DNA of 11,649 nucleotides from Actinomycetota bacterium (GTDB lineage Bacteria; Actinomycetota; Thermoleophilia; Solirubrobacterales; Thermoleophilaceae): NCBI GenBank assembly GCA_005883295.1, contig VAWV01000003.1, forward strand, positions 1 to 11,649. The letters run 5' to 3'. Of this stretch, positions 1-6,378 are shown in pieces. The notes beneath the pieces were generated by a model. The model worked only from the letters and a program-made list of their open reading frames with translations. It was not told the DNA's origin and did no database searches. The position numbers and the translations under genes were made by a program. The first letter of the stretch is position 1, and every line of letters starts with the position of its first letter.

Positions 1-1
1 G

Positions 2-1324
2 CTTCACTTCGTCGGCATAGGGGGTGCGGGAATGAGCGGCCTCGCGCTCGTGGCGCGCTCGCTCGGCGCGGAGGTGAGCGGATCGGACAGAGCCGAGTCG
101 AGCTACATGCAGCCGCTGCGCGCCGAGGGGATCGAGCCCGCGATCGGTCACGACGCGCGGAACGTGCCGGACGGAGCGGAGGTCGTCGTATCGACCGCGA
201 TCGCGCCGGACAACCCCGAGCTCGCGCGCGCGGAGCGGACCCTTCACCGGGGGGACCTGCTGGCGGAGGTATCGCTCCTGCGGCGCTGCGCGGCGATTGC
301 GGGTACGCACGGCAAGACGACCACGGCGTGCATGTGCGCGCACGTGCTCATCGAGGCCGGGACCGCGCCGTCCTACCTCATCGGCGGCGAGCTTCGGACC
401 ACCTCGCGCAACGCCGACTGGGGCGACGGCGAGTGGCTGGTGATCGAGGCCGACGAGTCCGACCGCTCGTTCCTCAAGCTGTCGCCGGAGGTCGCGGTGG
501 TCACGAGCGTGGAGCTCGACCACCACGCCACGTACCGCTCCACGCGGGAGATCGAGTCCGCCTTCGAGCAATTCGTCGGCGGGGCCGGGTTCACGATCGC
601 CTGGGAGGGGGTGGAACTACGGGGCGCCTCAATCACCTACGGGATCGGGGCTGGCGGTGTGGCCGCGGAGGACGTCCGCCTCGGCCCCGGCGGGTCCCGC
701 TTCACGGCCCTGGGCGTGGAGGTGGAGCTGTCCGTGCCGGGCGAGCACAACGTGTTGAACGCGCTCGCGGCGATCGCCGCGTGCCGCGAGGCCGGTGTCG
801 AGCCCGCCGAAGCGGCGGCAGCGCTCGCGAGCTTCCCGGGCGCCGGAAGGAGGTTCGAGCGCCGCGGCACGACCGCCGCCGGGGCGGTGGTGTACGACGA
901 CTACGCCCACCATCCGACCGAGGTCAGGGCGAGCATCGAGGCGGCTCGCACGCTCGACCCGGAGCGCCTGATCGCCTGCTTCCAGCCCCATCTCTTCTCC
1001 CGCACGGCGCGCCTTGCGCGCGAGTTCGGCGCCGCGCTGGCGCTGGCGGACGCGATCTGCGTGCTCGACGTCTACCCGGCGCGGGAGCGCGCGGAGGACC
1101 ACCAGGGCGTGTCGGGCTGGCTCGTGGCCACCGCCGCCGCGGACGCCTCCGGCGGGCGGCCCGTGTACTGGACGCCGACGATCGACGACGCGGAGCGGCT
1201 CCTGTCCTCGATCCTGCACGAGGGGGACGTGCTGCTCACGCTCGGCGCGGGCGACATCGACCGGCTGGCCGCGCGGCTCGTGGAGCCGGTGCCGGCGGAG
1301 CCCGCCGGAGGGGCGGCGCGGTGA
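2..1324 (+). CDS. murC: UDP-N-acetylmuramate--L-alanine ligase MurC (5' partial)
   Basis: MurC joins L-alanine to UDP-N-acetylmuramic acid using ATP, the first amino-acid addition to the peptidoglycan precursor, in the cytoplasm. The frame is open from base 2, and the residues before the ATG at 32 (HFVGIGGAG) already belong to the MurC N-terminal Rossmann motif GIGGAGMSGLA, so the true start lies upstream of the window and the ATG at 32 is internal. Other family marks are the ATP-binding GTHGKTTTA (from base 302), the metal/substrate motif EADESDRSFL (~446), ELDHHATY (~513), GEHNVLNALAA (~740), the DDYAHHPTE block (~897) and FQPHLFSRT (~981). About 440 residues are visible, so probably only 5-20 are missing. 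The stop TGA overlaps the murB GTG start by 4 bases, implying coupled translation. No internal break is seen. Confidence 0.96.
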   Translation, partial: LHFVGIGGAGMSGLALVARSLGAEVSGSDRAESSYMQPLRAEGIEPAIGHDARNVPDGAEVVVSTAIAPDNPELARAERTLHRGDLLAEVSLLRRCAAIAGTHGKTTTACMCAHVLIEAGTAPSYLIGGELRTTSRNADWGDGEWLVIEADESDRSFLKLSPEVAVVTSVELDHHATYRSTREIESAFEQFVGGAGFTIAWEGVELRGASITYGIGAGGVAAEDVRLGPGGSRFTALGVEVELSVPGEHNVLNALAAIAACREAGVEPAEAAAALASFPGAGRRFERRGTTAAGAVVYDDYAHHPTEVRASIEAARTLDPERLIACFQPHLFSRTARLAREFGAALALADAICVLDVYPARERAEDHQGVSGWLVATAAADASGGRPVYWTPTIDDAERLLSSILHEGDVLLTLGAGDIDRLAARLVEPVPAEPAGGAAR

Positions 1325-2232
1325 CATCCCCGCCGGAGGGCGTCGAGCAGGACTATCCGCTCCAGCGCCTGACCACCATTCGCACGGGCGGACCGGCCGA
1401 CTGGTTCGCCCGCGCGGGCTCGTCGGAGCGGCTTGCGGGGCTCCTCGACTGGGCGCGCGAGCGGTCGCTCGCGGTAGGAGTGGTGGGCTCCGGCTCGAAC
1501 CTCCTCATAGCCGATGAGGGCTTTCGTGGACTCGTGTTGAAGCTCGACGACGACCTGGCGACGATCGTCCCGGAGGGGCGCCGACTCCTGTGCGGCGGTG
1601 GCGCACGGCTGCCGCAGGCGTCCGCGATGGCGGCCCGACTCGGGCTGACGGGGCTCGAGTTCGGCGTGAACATCCCAGGCACCGTCGGCGGGGCCGTGAA
1701 GATGAACGCGAACGCCTACGGCGGCGACCTCTCGCGGGTGCTCGAGTGGGTGGAGGTGGCGCGGCCGGGTGAGGTCGATCGCCGCACCCCGGTGGACCTG
1801 GGCTTTCAGTACCGCCGCTCGAACCTCGAGCCGGGGGAGGTCGTGGCGCGCGCGTCATTCCTGCTCGCCGATGCCGAGCCGGCGGACGTGAAGCGCACGC
1901 TCGCGGACATGCGCTCGCAGCGGAAGGCCGCCCAGCCGTCCGGGATCAAGACCTTCGGATCTACGTTCAAGAACCCGGACGACCCCCGCGCCGAGGGGCG
2001 CAGCGCCGGGCAGCTGCTCGACGCCGCGGGTTGCCGCGGGCTCACCGTGGGCGGCGCCCGCTTCTCGGAGAAGCACGCGAACTTCGTGGAGAACGCGGGC
2101 CGGGCCACCACCGCGGACGTGATCGCCCTGATGGCCGAGGGGCGCCGGCGCGTGCGCGAGCGGTTCGGGATCGAGCTGGAGCCCGAGGTGCAGATCCTGG
2201 GCGAGGTCGACACGTCGGAGCTCCGCTCGTGA
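1321..2232 (+). CDS. murB: UDP-N-acetylmuramate dehydrogenase (UDP-N-acetylenolpyruvoylglucosamine reductase) MurB
   Basis: MurB is the cytoplasmic FAD enzyme that reduces UDP-GlcNAc-enolpyruvate to UDP-MurNAc with NADPH, just before the MurC step. The 303-residue protein starts at the GTG that overlaps the murC stop (GTGA); the frame is open further upstream but that part is only a shadow of murC. Family features in order are TTIRTGGPADWF (~residue 16), the FAD-binding GSGSNLLI (56-63), GLEFGVNIPGTVGGAV (~111-126), YRRSN (~163), then GSTFKNP with the likely proton-donor Ser214, AGQLLDAAGC, and LEPEVQ near the C-terminus with the likely catalytic Glu289. Residue roles come from knowledge of the E. 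coli enzyme. Its TGA overlaps the ftsQ start by 4 bases. Confidence 0.96.
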   Translation: MTSPPEGVEQDYPLQRLTTIRTGGPADWFARAGSSERLAGLLDWARERSLAVGVVGSGSNLLIADEGFRGLVLKLDDDLATIVPEGRRLLCGGGARLPQASAMAARLGLTGLEFGVNIPGTVGGAVKMNANAYGGDLSRVLEWVEVARPGEVDRRTPVDLGFQYRRSNLEPGEVVARASFLLADAEPADVKRTLADMRSQRKAAQPSGIKTFGSTFKNPDDPRAEGRSAGQLLDAAGCRGLTVGGARFSEKHANFVENAGRATTADVIALMAEGRRRVRERFGIELEPEVQILGEVDTSELRS

Positions 2233-3284
2233 GGGCGGCTGTCGCCATCGGACGGCGCGGAGTCCCGCGCGTGGCCGACCTGCTGCGCTGGCTCGCGGCC
2301 ACGATGCCACGGGCCCTTCGCCCCCCTTCACGGGCCGCGAGGGCGCGGCTCCTCGTGCTGGGCCTCGTGGTGGCGGCGCTGGGCGCGCTCTACCTCCTCT
2401 GGTTCCGCGATTCCTCCTTCGTGCAGGTGCAGCGGGTGACGGTGAGCGGGCTCACCGGCACGGACGCTTCACGCCAGCGCGCGGCGCTGATCGCGGCGGC
2501 CACCCGGATGACCACCCTCCACGTGGACGAGGGCGCGCTCAGGCGCGCGCTCGGCGCGGGCGCGACCATCGAGGCGCTGCGCGTGAGCGCGGACTTCCCC
2601 CATGGTCTCCATATCGAGGTAGTCGAGAAGGCGCCGGTCGCGGTCCTCGTCTACGGGCGCGAGCGCGTTGCTGCGGGCGTCGGTGGGATCCTGCTTCCCG
2701 CCGTCCGCCCGATACCGCGCTGGCTGCCGGTCATCGATGTCGGTGCGCTGCCGGTGCACGGCCGGCTGGGGCAGGGGAGGGCGAGCCGGCTCGTGGCCGC
2801 CGCGGCGGCCGCGCCCGCGCCCCTTCGCCCGCGCATCGAACGTCTGCGCGAGCTTCCGGTCAAGGGGCTCGTCGCGTACATCCGGAGTGGCCCCGAGGTG
2901 ATCCTCGGACCGCCGGTCGAGCTCGGATTCAAGTGGACCGCGGCGGCCGCGATCCTGGCCGATCCGACCAGCCGCGGTGCCTCCTACATCGACGTCCGGC
3001 TCCCCGATCGGCCGGTGGCGGGCGGGTTGGTGATCGCGCCGCCCCCAGGCGCGCAGACCGCGATCCCGGCGCAGCCTGCGGCGACGACGGCCGCGCCTGG
3101 AGCGGCGGGCTCAACGACCGCTCCAGCGGGACCGGGCGCCGCGGGTTCGACACCATCGACCGCGAGCGGCACGCCCGCCGGTCAGTCGACGGGGCCGCCA
3201 CCGCCGCAGACGGTCTCGCCGAGCGGGACCACCCAGGCCACTCCCGCGCCGAGTGGAGGCGCCCCACCGCAGACCGGGCCATGA
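2229..3284 (+). CDS. ftsQ: Cell division protein FtsQ/DivIB, single-pass membrane protein with POTRA domain
   Basis: FtsQ/DivIB is a bitopic divisome protein that recruits FtsL/FtsB-type partners to the septum. The GTG at 2229 is chosen because it overlaps the murB stop (GTGA) and has GGAG 8 bases upstream; an ATG at 2304 is the alternative and lacks a clear ribosome site. The 351-residue product has a basic cytoplasmic N-terminus (1-40), one transmembrane helix (~41-59, LLVLGLVVAALGALYLL), then a POTRA-like region (~64-140) opening with FVQVQRVTVSGL and closing with LHIEVVEKAPVAVLVY, a DivIB/FtsQ hallmark. A beta-rich domain follows to ~270. Residues 271-351 form an A/P/T/G/S/Q-rich tail with no charged residue, including PGAAGST twice. 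Sequence identity in this family is always low; assignment rests on topology, POTRA motif and position between murB and ftsZ. Confidence 0.88.
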   Translation: MRAAVAIGRRGVPRVADLLRWLAATMPRALRPPSRAARARLLVLGLVVAALGALYLLWFRDSSFVQVQRVTVSGLTGTDASRQRAALIAAATRMTTLHVDEGALRRALGAGATIEALRVSADFPHGLHIEVVEKAPVAVLVYGRERVAAGVGGILLPAVRPIPRWLPVIDVGALPVHGRLGQGRASRLVAAAAAAPAPLRPRIERLRELPVKGLVAYIRSGPEVILGPPVELGFKWTAAAAILADPTSRGASYIDVRLPDRPVAGGLVIAPPPGAQTAIPAQPAATTAAPGAAGSTTAPAGPGAAGSTPSTASGTPAGQSTGPPPPQTVSPSGTTQATPAPSGGAPPQTGP

Positions 3285-3320
3285 GCGCCGCGAACCCTCC
3301 ATGAGCGCCGCCAACCCTCC
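3281..3320 (+). repeat. 20-bp tandem duplication across the ftsQ stop codon
   Basis: Two adjacent 20-base units, 3281-3300 and 3301-3320, differ at a single base (position 12 of the unit, G versus C). Each begins ATGAGCGCCG and ends AACCCTCC. The ftsQ stop codon TGA (3282-3284) lies inside the first unit. It looks like a recent slip duplication; each unit offers an ATG, but no convincing coding sequence follows. Confidence 0.85.
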
Positions 3321-3394
3321 AGTTCAGGTCGAGAAGCGAGCAACGCTCGACCCGTGGTCGAGAGTTCCGCTGCCGCACGAAATCGTGCCTGACG

Positions 3395-3424
3395 TTGACA
3401 CGAACGCTCGGGACCCCGTACAGT
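3395..3424 (+). promoter_or_regulatory. Candidate sigma70-type promoter for ftsZ
   Basis: A perfect -35 box TTGACA (3395-3400) is followed after 18 bases by TACAGT (3419-3424), which keeps the key A at position 2 and T at position 6 of a -10 box. Transcription would begin near 3431, giving ftsZ a leader of about 110 bases. The 260-base ftsQ-ftsZ gap is otherwise free of a convincing gene, so an independent ftsZ promoter here makes sense. The boxes are seen; activity is inferred. Confidence 0.5.
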
Positions 3425-3504
3425 GCGGAATTTCCGGCGTTCGATACGCAGGCAAAACCTTCGACCATTGCTTGAGTGTCGGACGGAAGAAGGCCCGGAA
3501 GGCG

Positions 3505-3525
3505 AGCCAGACTGGCTGAGGCCAG
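3505..3525 (+). promoter_or_regulatory. Alternative short hairpins in the ftsZ leader
   Basis: GCCAG (3506-3510), CTGGC (3512-3516) and GCCAG (3521-3525) lie in a row, so the middle element can pair with the right copy (5-bp stem, TGAG loop). The left copy sits only one base away, too close to pair in the same RNA hairpin without opening base pairs, but as DNA AGCCAG-A-CTGGCT is a perfect inverted repeat. The hairpin ends 19 bases before the ftsZ ATG and just upstream of the GGGAA (3531-3535). A role in ftsZ expression is speculative. Confidence 0.25.
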
Positions 3526-3544
3526 CGAACGGGAACTGGGAGCG

Positions 3545-4642
3545 ATGGACACGGGGAGCTACCTGGCGGTCATCAAGGTCGTCGGCGTCGGCGGCGGCGG
3601 CACGAACGCCGTGAACCGCATGGTGGACGCCGGCCTCAAGGGCGTGGAGTTCATCGCGGTGAACACGGACGCCCAGGCGCTGCAGATGTGCGACGCCGAC
3701 ATCAAGCTTCAAATCGGGGCGCAGCTCACGCGCGGGCTCGGCGCGGGCGCGAACCCCGAGACGGGCTACGGCGCGGCCAACGAGAGCCGCGACGAGATCA
3801 AGGAGGGACTCAAGGGCGCGGACATGGTCTTCGTGACCGCCGGCGAGGGCGGCGGCACCGGGACGGGCGCGGCGCCGGTGATCTCCGAGATCGCGAAGCA
3901 CGAGATCGGCGCTCTGACCGTGGGCGTGGTCACCCGCCCGTTCTCCTTCGAGGGCAGCCAGCGCGCGCGCCAGGCGAACGCGGGCATCGACAATCTCGCG
4001 GAGCAGGTCGACACGCTGATCGTGATCCCGAACGAGAAGCTCCTCGGGATCGTCGAGCGCCGCACCAGCATCCTCGACGCCTTCCGGGCGGCCGACGACG
4101 TGCTCCGCCAGGGCGTCCAGGGCATCACCGACCTGATCACGATCCCCGGCCTGATCAACCTGGACTTCGCCGACGTGCGGACGATCATGCAGGACGCCGG
4201 GTCCGCACTGATGGGGATCGGCTCCGCCAGCGGCGAGAGCCGCGCGGCCGAGGCCGCGAAGGCCGCGATCTCGAGCCCGCTGCTCGAACAGTCGGTGGAG
4301 GGCGCCACCGGCATCCTGCTCAACATCACCGGGGGCAGCGACCTGGGGCTGTTCGAGGTGAACGAGGCGGCGGAGATCATCCAGAGCGCGGCTGCCTCCG
4401 ACTCGAACATCATCTTCGGCGCCGTTATCGACGAGGGAGCCACAGACGAGCTCCGTGTGACCGTGATCGCGACGGGCTTCGGCCGGCGCGACGGCGGGCC
4501 CAGTCTGTTCTCGTTCGAGCCGCGCGAGCGGCCGGCGCGGGATCGCTCCGAGAGGCGCACCCCGCGGATGGATGACCGGCAGCGGTCGTCGCTGGAGATC
4601 GGCGACGACGACATCGACGTTCCTTCGTTTTTGAAGGACTAG
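3545..4642 (+). CDS. ftsZ: Cell division GTPase FtsZ
   Basis: FtsZ is the tubulin-like GTPase that polymerises into the Z-ring and organises septal wall synthesis. The ATG at 3545 gives 365 residues starting MDTGSYLAVIKVVGVGGGG, which matches the usual short FtsZ N-terminus; a GTG at 3476 in the same frame would add 23 unlike residues. Ribosome-site candidates are GGGAA at 3531 (9 bases away) and GGGAG at 3538. Visible motifs are the nucleotide loop GGGGTN (16-21), the tubulin signature GGGTGTG (102-108), the T7 synergy loop NLDFAD (205-210) carrying the catalytic aspartates, and the C-terminal peptide DIDVPSFLKD, the docking tail for FtsA/SepF-type partners, after a short charged linker (DRSERRTPRMDDRQRSS). 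It is complete, and the region after it is non-coding. Confidence 0.98.
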   Translation: MDTGSYLAVIKVVGVGGGGTNAVNRMVDAGLKGVEFIAVNTDAQALQMCDADIKLQIGAQLTRGLGAGANPETGYGAANESRDEIKEGLKGADMVFVTAGEGGGTGTGAAPVISEIAKHEIGALTVGVVTRPFSFEGSQRARQANAGIDNLAEQVDTLIVIPNEKLLGIVERRTSILDAFRAADDVLRQGVQGITDLITIPGLINLDFADVRTIMQDAGSALMGIGSASGESRAAEAAKAAISSPLLEQSVEGATGILLNITGGSDLGLFEVNEAAEIIQSAAASDSNIIFGAVIDEGATDELRVTVIATGFGRRDGGPSLFSFEPRERPARDRSERRTPRMDDRQRSSLEIGDDDIDVPSFLKD

Positions 4643-4957
4643 TAGGGCTCAGGCCGCGCTGCGGGCGGGCGGGCGTCACGCGCTGCATTCCCCACTGCCT
4701 CCTGAACTGCAATAGTCGGCAGCGGGGAACGCACCGCGCGCCGGCCACCCGCCCGATCGGCCGCGCCCCGTCCTTCCCTGACTCGGCTGCGTCGGGCAGG
4801 CTGGGGCCGCTGTGTTGCCTAGGTGGTCCATAGGGCCACTTAGGTAGGACAGCGCCGCCAGAACCCTCCCCTTTATTGCCCTCCGTGGGGCGACTCGACG
4901 GAAGCCGCGGCACCAGGGGCCGACCGCAGCCACGGCGCTAAGTAGAGTCTCAACCCC
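4643..4957. other. Non-coding gap between ftsZ and gcvT, rich in hairpins
   Basis: This 315-base gap has no convincing gene on either strand; open frames on the minus strand show no recognisable protein features. It holds a series of inverted repeats: 4688-4699/4718-4729 (12 positions, one A-C mismatch, 18-base loop), 4742-4746/4759-4763 (5 bp), 4765-4778/4794-4807 (12 pairs, two mismatches) and the long stem at 4808-4854, which abuts the previous one directly. None is followed by a T-tract, so no classical terminator is seen. Near the end, TAGAGT (4943-4948) fits a TANNNT -10 box placed 9 bases before the gcvT start. I saw no glycine-riboswitch core. Confidence 0.6.
4808..4854 (+). ncRNA. 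Candidate structured RNA element (long stem-loop)
   Basis: Bases 4808-4826 pair with 4836-4854 at 18 of 19 positions, with only G4814-G4848 unpaired and a 9-base loop (4827-4835). Three of the pairs are G-U (4815-4847, 4817-4845, 4822-4840), which favours structure in + strand RNA over a DNA operator. The local sequence is less GC-extreme than its surroundings. It could be part of the gcv leader, the ftsZ 3' untranslated region or a processing site. It matches no RNA family I recognise. Confidence 0.35.
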
Positions 4958-5987
4958 TTGGCCGTCGCCGCCCAAGCACTACGCCGTACGCCCCTGTTCG
5001 AGCGCCATCGCGGCGCCAGTGCGCGCCTCGTTCCGTTCGCCGGATGGGAGATGCCGGTGCAGTACGAGGGGATCCGCCAGGAGCACGTGGCGGTGCGGAC
5101 GCGCGCCGGCCTGTTCGACGTCTCCCACATGGGGCAGATCGAGACCGCGGGGCCCGATGCGGAGGCCTTCCTCCAGCACCTGGTGTCGAACGACGTTACG
5201 AGGCTGTCCGACGCCGGCGCCCAGTACTCGGTCCTCTGCCGCGAGGACGGCGGGGTGCTCGACGACCTCTTCAGCTACCGCCTCGGCGACCGTTTCCTCA
5301 CCGTGACCAACGCGGCCAACCACGAGCGCGACGTCGCCTGGTTCGAGGCGCACGCGGCGCCGTTCGACGTGACGGTCACGGACGCGGCCGACCGCCACGC
5401 CATGCTCGCCCTCCAGGGCCCCGAGGCGCGGGCCGTCCTCGCCCGCCACATCGATGGCGACGCACCCGCCCGCATGCACACCACGCGCGCGCGTGTGGCC
5501 GGTGCCGAGTGCCTGGTCTGCGGGACCGGATACACCGGCGAGGACGGCGTCGAGCTGCTGATGGCGCCCGACGACGCGGAGGCGGTCTGGGACGCGCTCA
5601 CCGGGGACGGCGCGACGCCCGCCGGCCTCGGCGCCCGGGACACGCTGCGGCTCGAGGTCTGCTTCCACCTGTACGGCAACGACCTCTCGGAGGACCGCAA
5701 CCCGATCGAGGCCGGCCTGGCGTGGTGCTGCAAGGTCGAGACCGGCTTCATCGGCGCGCCCCGGCATCCCCCGCCCGGGAAACGAGGTGCATACCGACCA
5801 CGGCACCGGGGTGGTCACGAGCGGCACGCACTCGCCGTGCCTGGAGGTGGGGATCGGGATGGCCTATGTGCCCCGCGCCGCAGCTGCCGCGGGCACCGCG
5901 ATCGAGGTCGACGTGCGCGGCAAGCGCCGCTCCGCCGAGGTGCGCGAGCGGCCCCTGTACCGCAAGGAGTCCGCCGATGGCCGATGA
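4958..5987 (+). pseudogene. gcvT: Aminomethyltransferase GcvT (glycine cleavage T protein), internal frameshifting deletion
   Basis: GcvT moves the aminomethyl carbon of the lipoyl-H protein to tetrahydrofolate, releasing ammonia. The phase-2 frame from TTG 4958 reads a normal N-terminal two thirds: RRTPLFERHRG, VPFAGWEMPVQYEGI, LFDVSHMGQ, the folate-site GGVLDDLFSY (Asp102/103), GYTGEDGVELL and ETGFIGA ending at residue 267 (~5758). The frame then loses similarity, running on to 6172 inside gcvH. Family sequence resumes in phase 3 at 5763 with GIPRPGNEV, VTSGTHSPCLEVGIGMAYV and VRGKRRSAEV, stopping at 5987. About 22 codons usual between FIG and GIPR are missing, so the lesion is a deletion of 3k+2 bases, not a single-base slip. 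The two parts plus the gap give ~363 residues, the normal length. No Shine-Dalgarno precedes the TTG. The end overlaps gcvH by 11 bases. Real mutation or assembly fault remains open. Confidence 0.88.
5964..5969 (+). promoter_or_regulatory. Strong ribosome binding site of gcvH
   Basis: AAGGAG, the best Shine-Dalgarno match noted in the window, ends 7 bases before the gcvH ATG at 5977. It fixes that start and lies inside the 3' end of gcvT. Confidence 0.75.
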
Positions 5988-6378
5988 GACCTACCCGCCC
6001 GACCTGCTCTACCACCCCGAGCACGACTGGGCGCGGGTGGAGGACGGCGAGGCGACCCTCGGGATCACCTGGTTCGCGCAGGACCAGCTGGGGGAGGTCG
6101 TGTTCTTCGATCCGCCTCACCTCGGCACGGCGATCGCGGCAAACGATCCCTACTCGGAGGTCGAATCGGTGAAGGCGGTCTCCGACGTGATCGCGCCGCT
6201 CTCGGGGGAGGTAACCGCCGTCAACGAGACGCTCTCCGACGCCCCCGAGAAGATCAACGACGACCCCTACGGCGAGGGTTGGCTCATCCGCGTCCGGCTC
6301 AGCGACCCGAGCGAGGCCGACGCCCTGCTCGACGCCGACGCCTACCGCGAGCGGCTGGCCGCCGAGTCCTCCGAGTGA
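5977..6378 (+). CDS. gcvH: Glycine cleavage system H protein (lipoyl carrier)
   Basis: GcvH is the small lipoylated shuttle that carries the aminomethyl group from the P protein to T and is reoxidised by dihydrolipoamide dehydrogenase. The 133-residue protein has the family layout: YHPEHDWARVEDGEATLGIT near the start, FAQDQLGEVVFFDPP in the middle, and the lipoylation hairpin VESVKAVSDVIAPLSGEV with Lys66 as the expected lipoyl site, then the C-terminal DPYGEGWLIRVRL. Length and motifs are normal, so this gene looks intact although gcvT before it is broken. Its start is set by a strong ribosome site, and its TGA overlaps the gcvPA GTG by 4 bases. Confidence 0.96.
   Translation: MADETYPPDLLYHPEHDWARVEDGEATLGITWFAQDQLGEVVFFDPPHLGTAIAANDPYSEVESVKAVSDVIAPLSGEVTAVNETLSDAPEKINDDPYGEGWLIRVRLSDPSEADALLDADAYRERLAAESSE

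Noticed and set aside
328..1320. Long + frame fused in front of murB, which could suggest a longer MurB
   Set aside because: It is an out-of-frame shadow of murC (arginine/glycine-rich, no motif). MurB similarity begins right after the GTG at 1321.
3301..3519. Small gene MSAANPPVQVEK... between ftsQ and ftsZ
   Set aside because: The ATG lies in the 20-bp tandem repeat without a ribosome site, the product has no recognisable features, and the promoter for ftsZ lies within it.
4643..4957. Glycine riboswitch upstream of gcvT
   Set aside because: The position is right, but the conserved GCCGAAGGAGCAA-like core and the CUCUCAGGCA element are absent on the + strand. GGACAG at 4847-4852 alone is not enough.
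4676..4975. 99-codon minus-strand open frame in the ftsZ-gcvT gap
   Set aside because: No ribosome site, no family motif, and it covers the hairpin array. Probably chance.
5745..5790. Programmed ribosomal frameshift in gcvT (and likewise in gcvPB at 8990-9005)
   Set aside because: A frameshift or hop would restore the phase but not the ~20 missing conserved codons, and no slippery heptamer is seen at either point.
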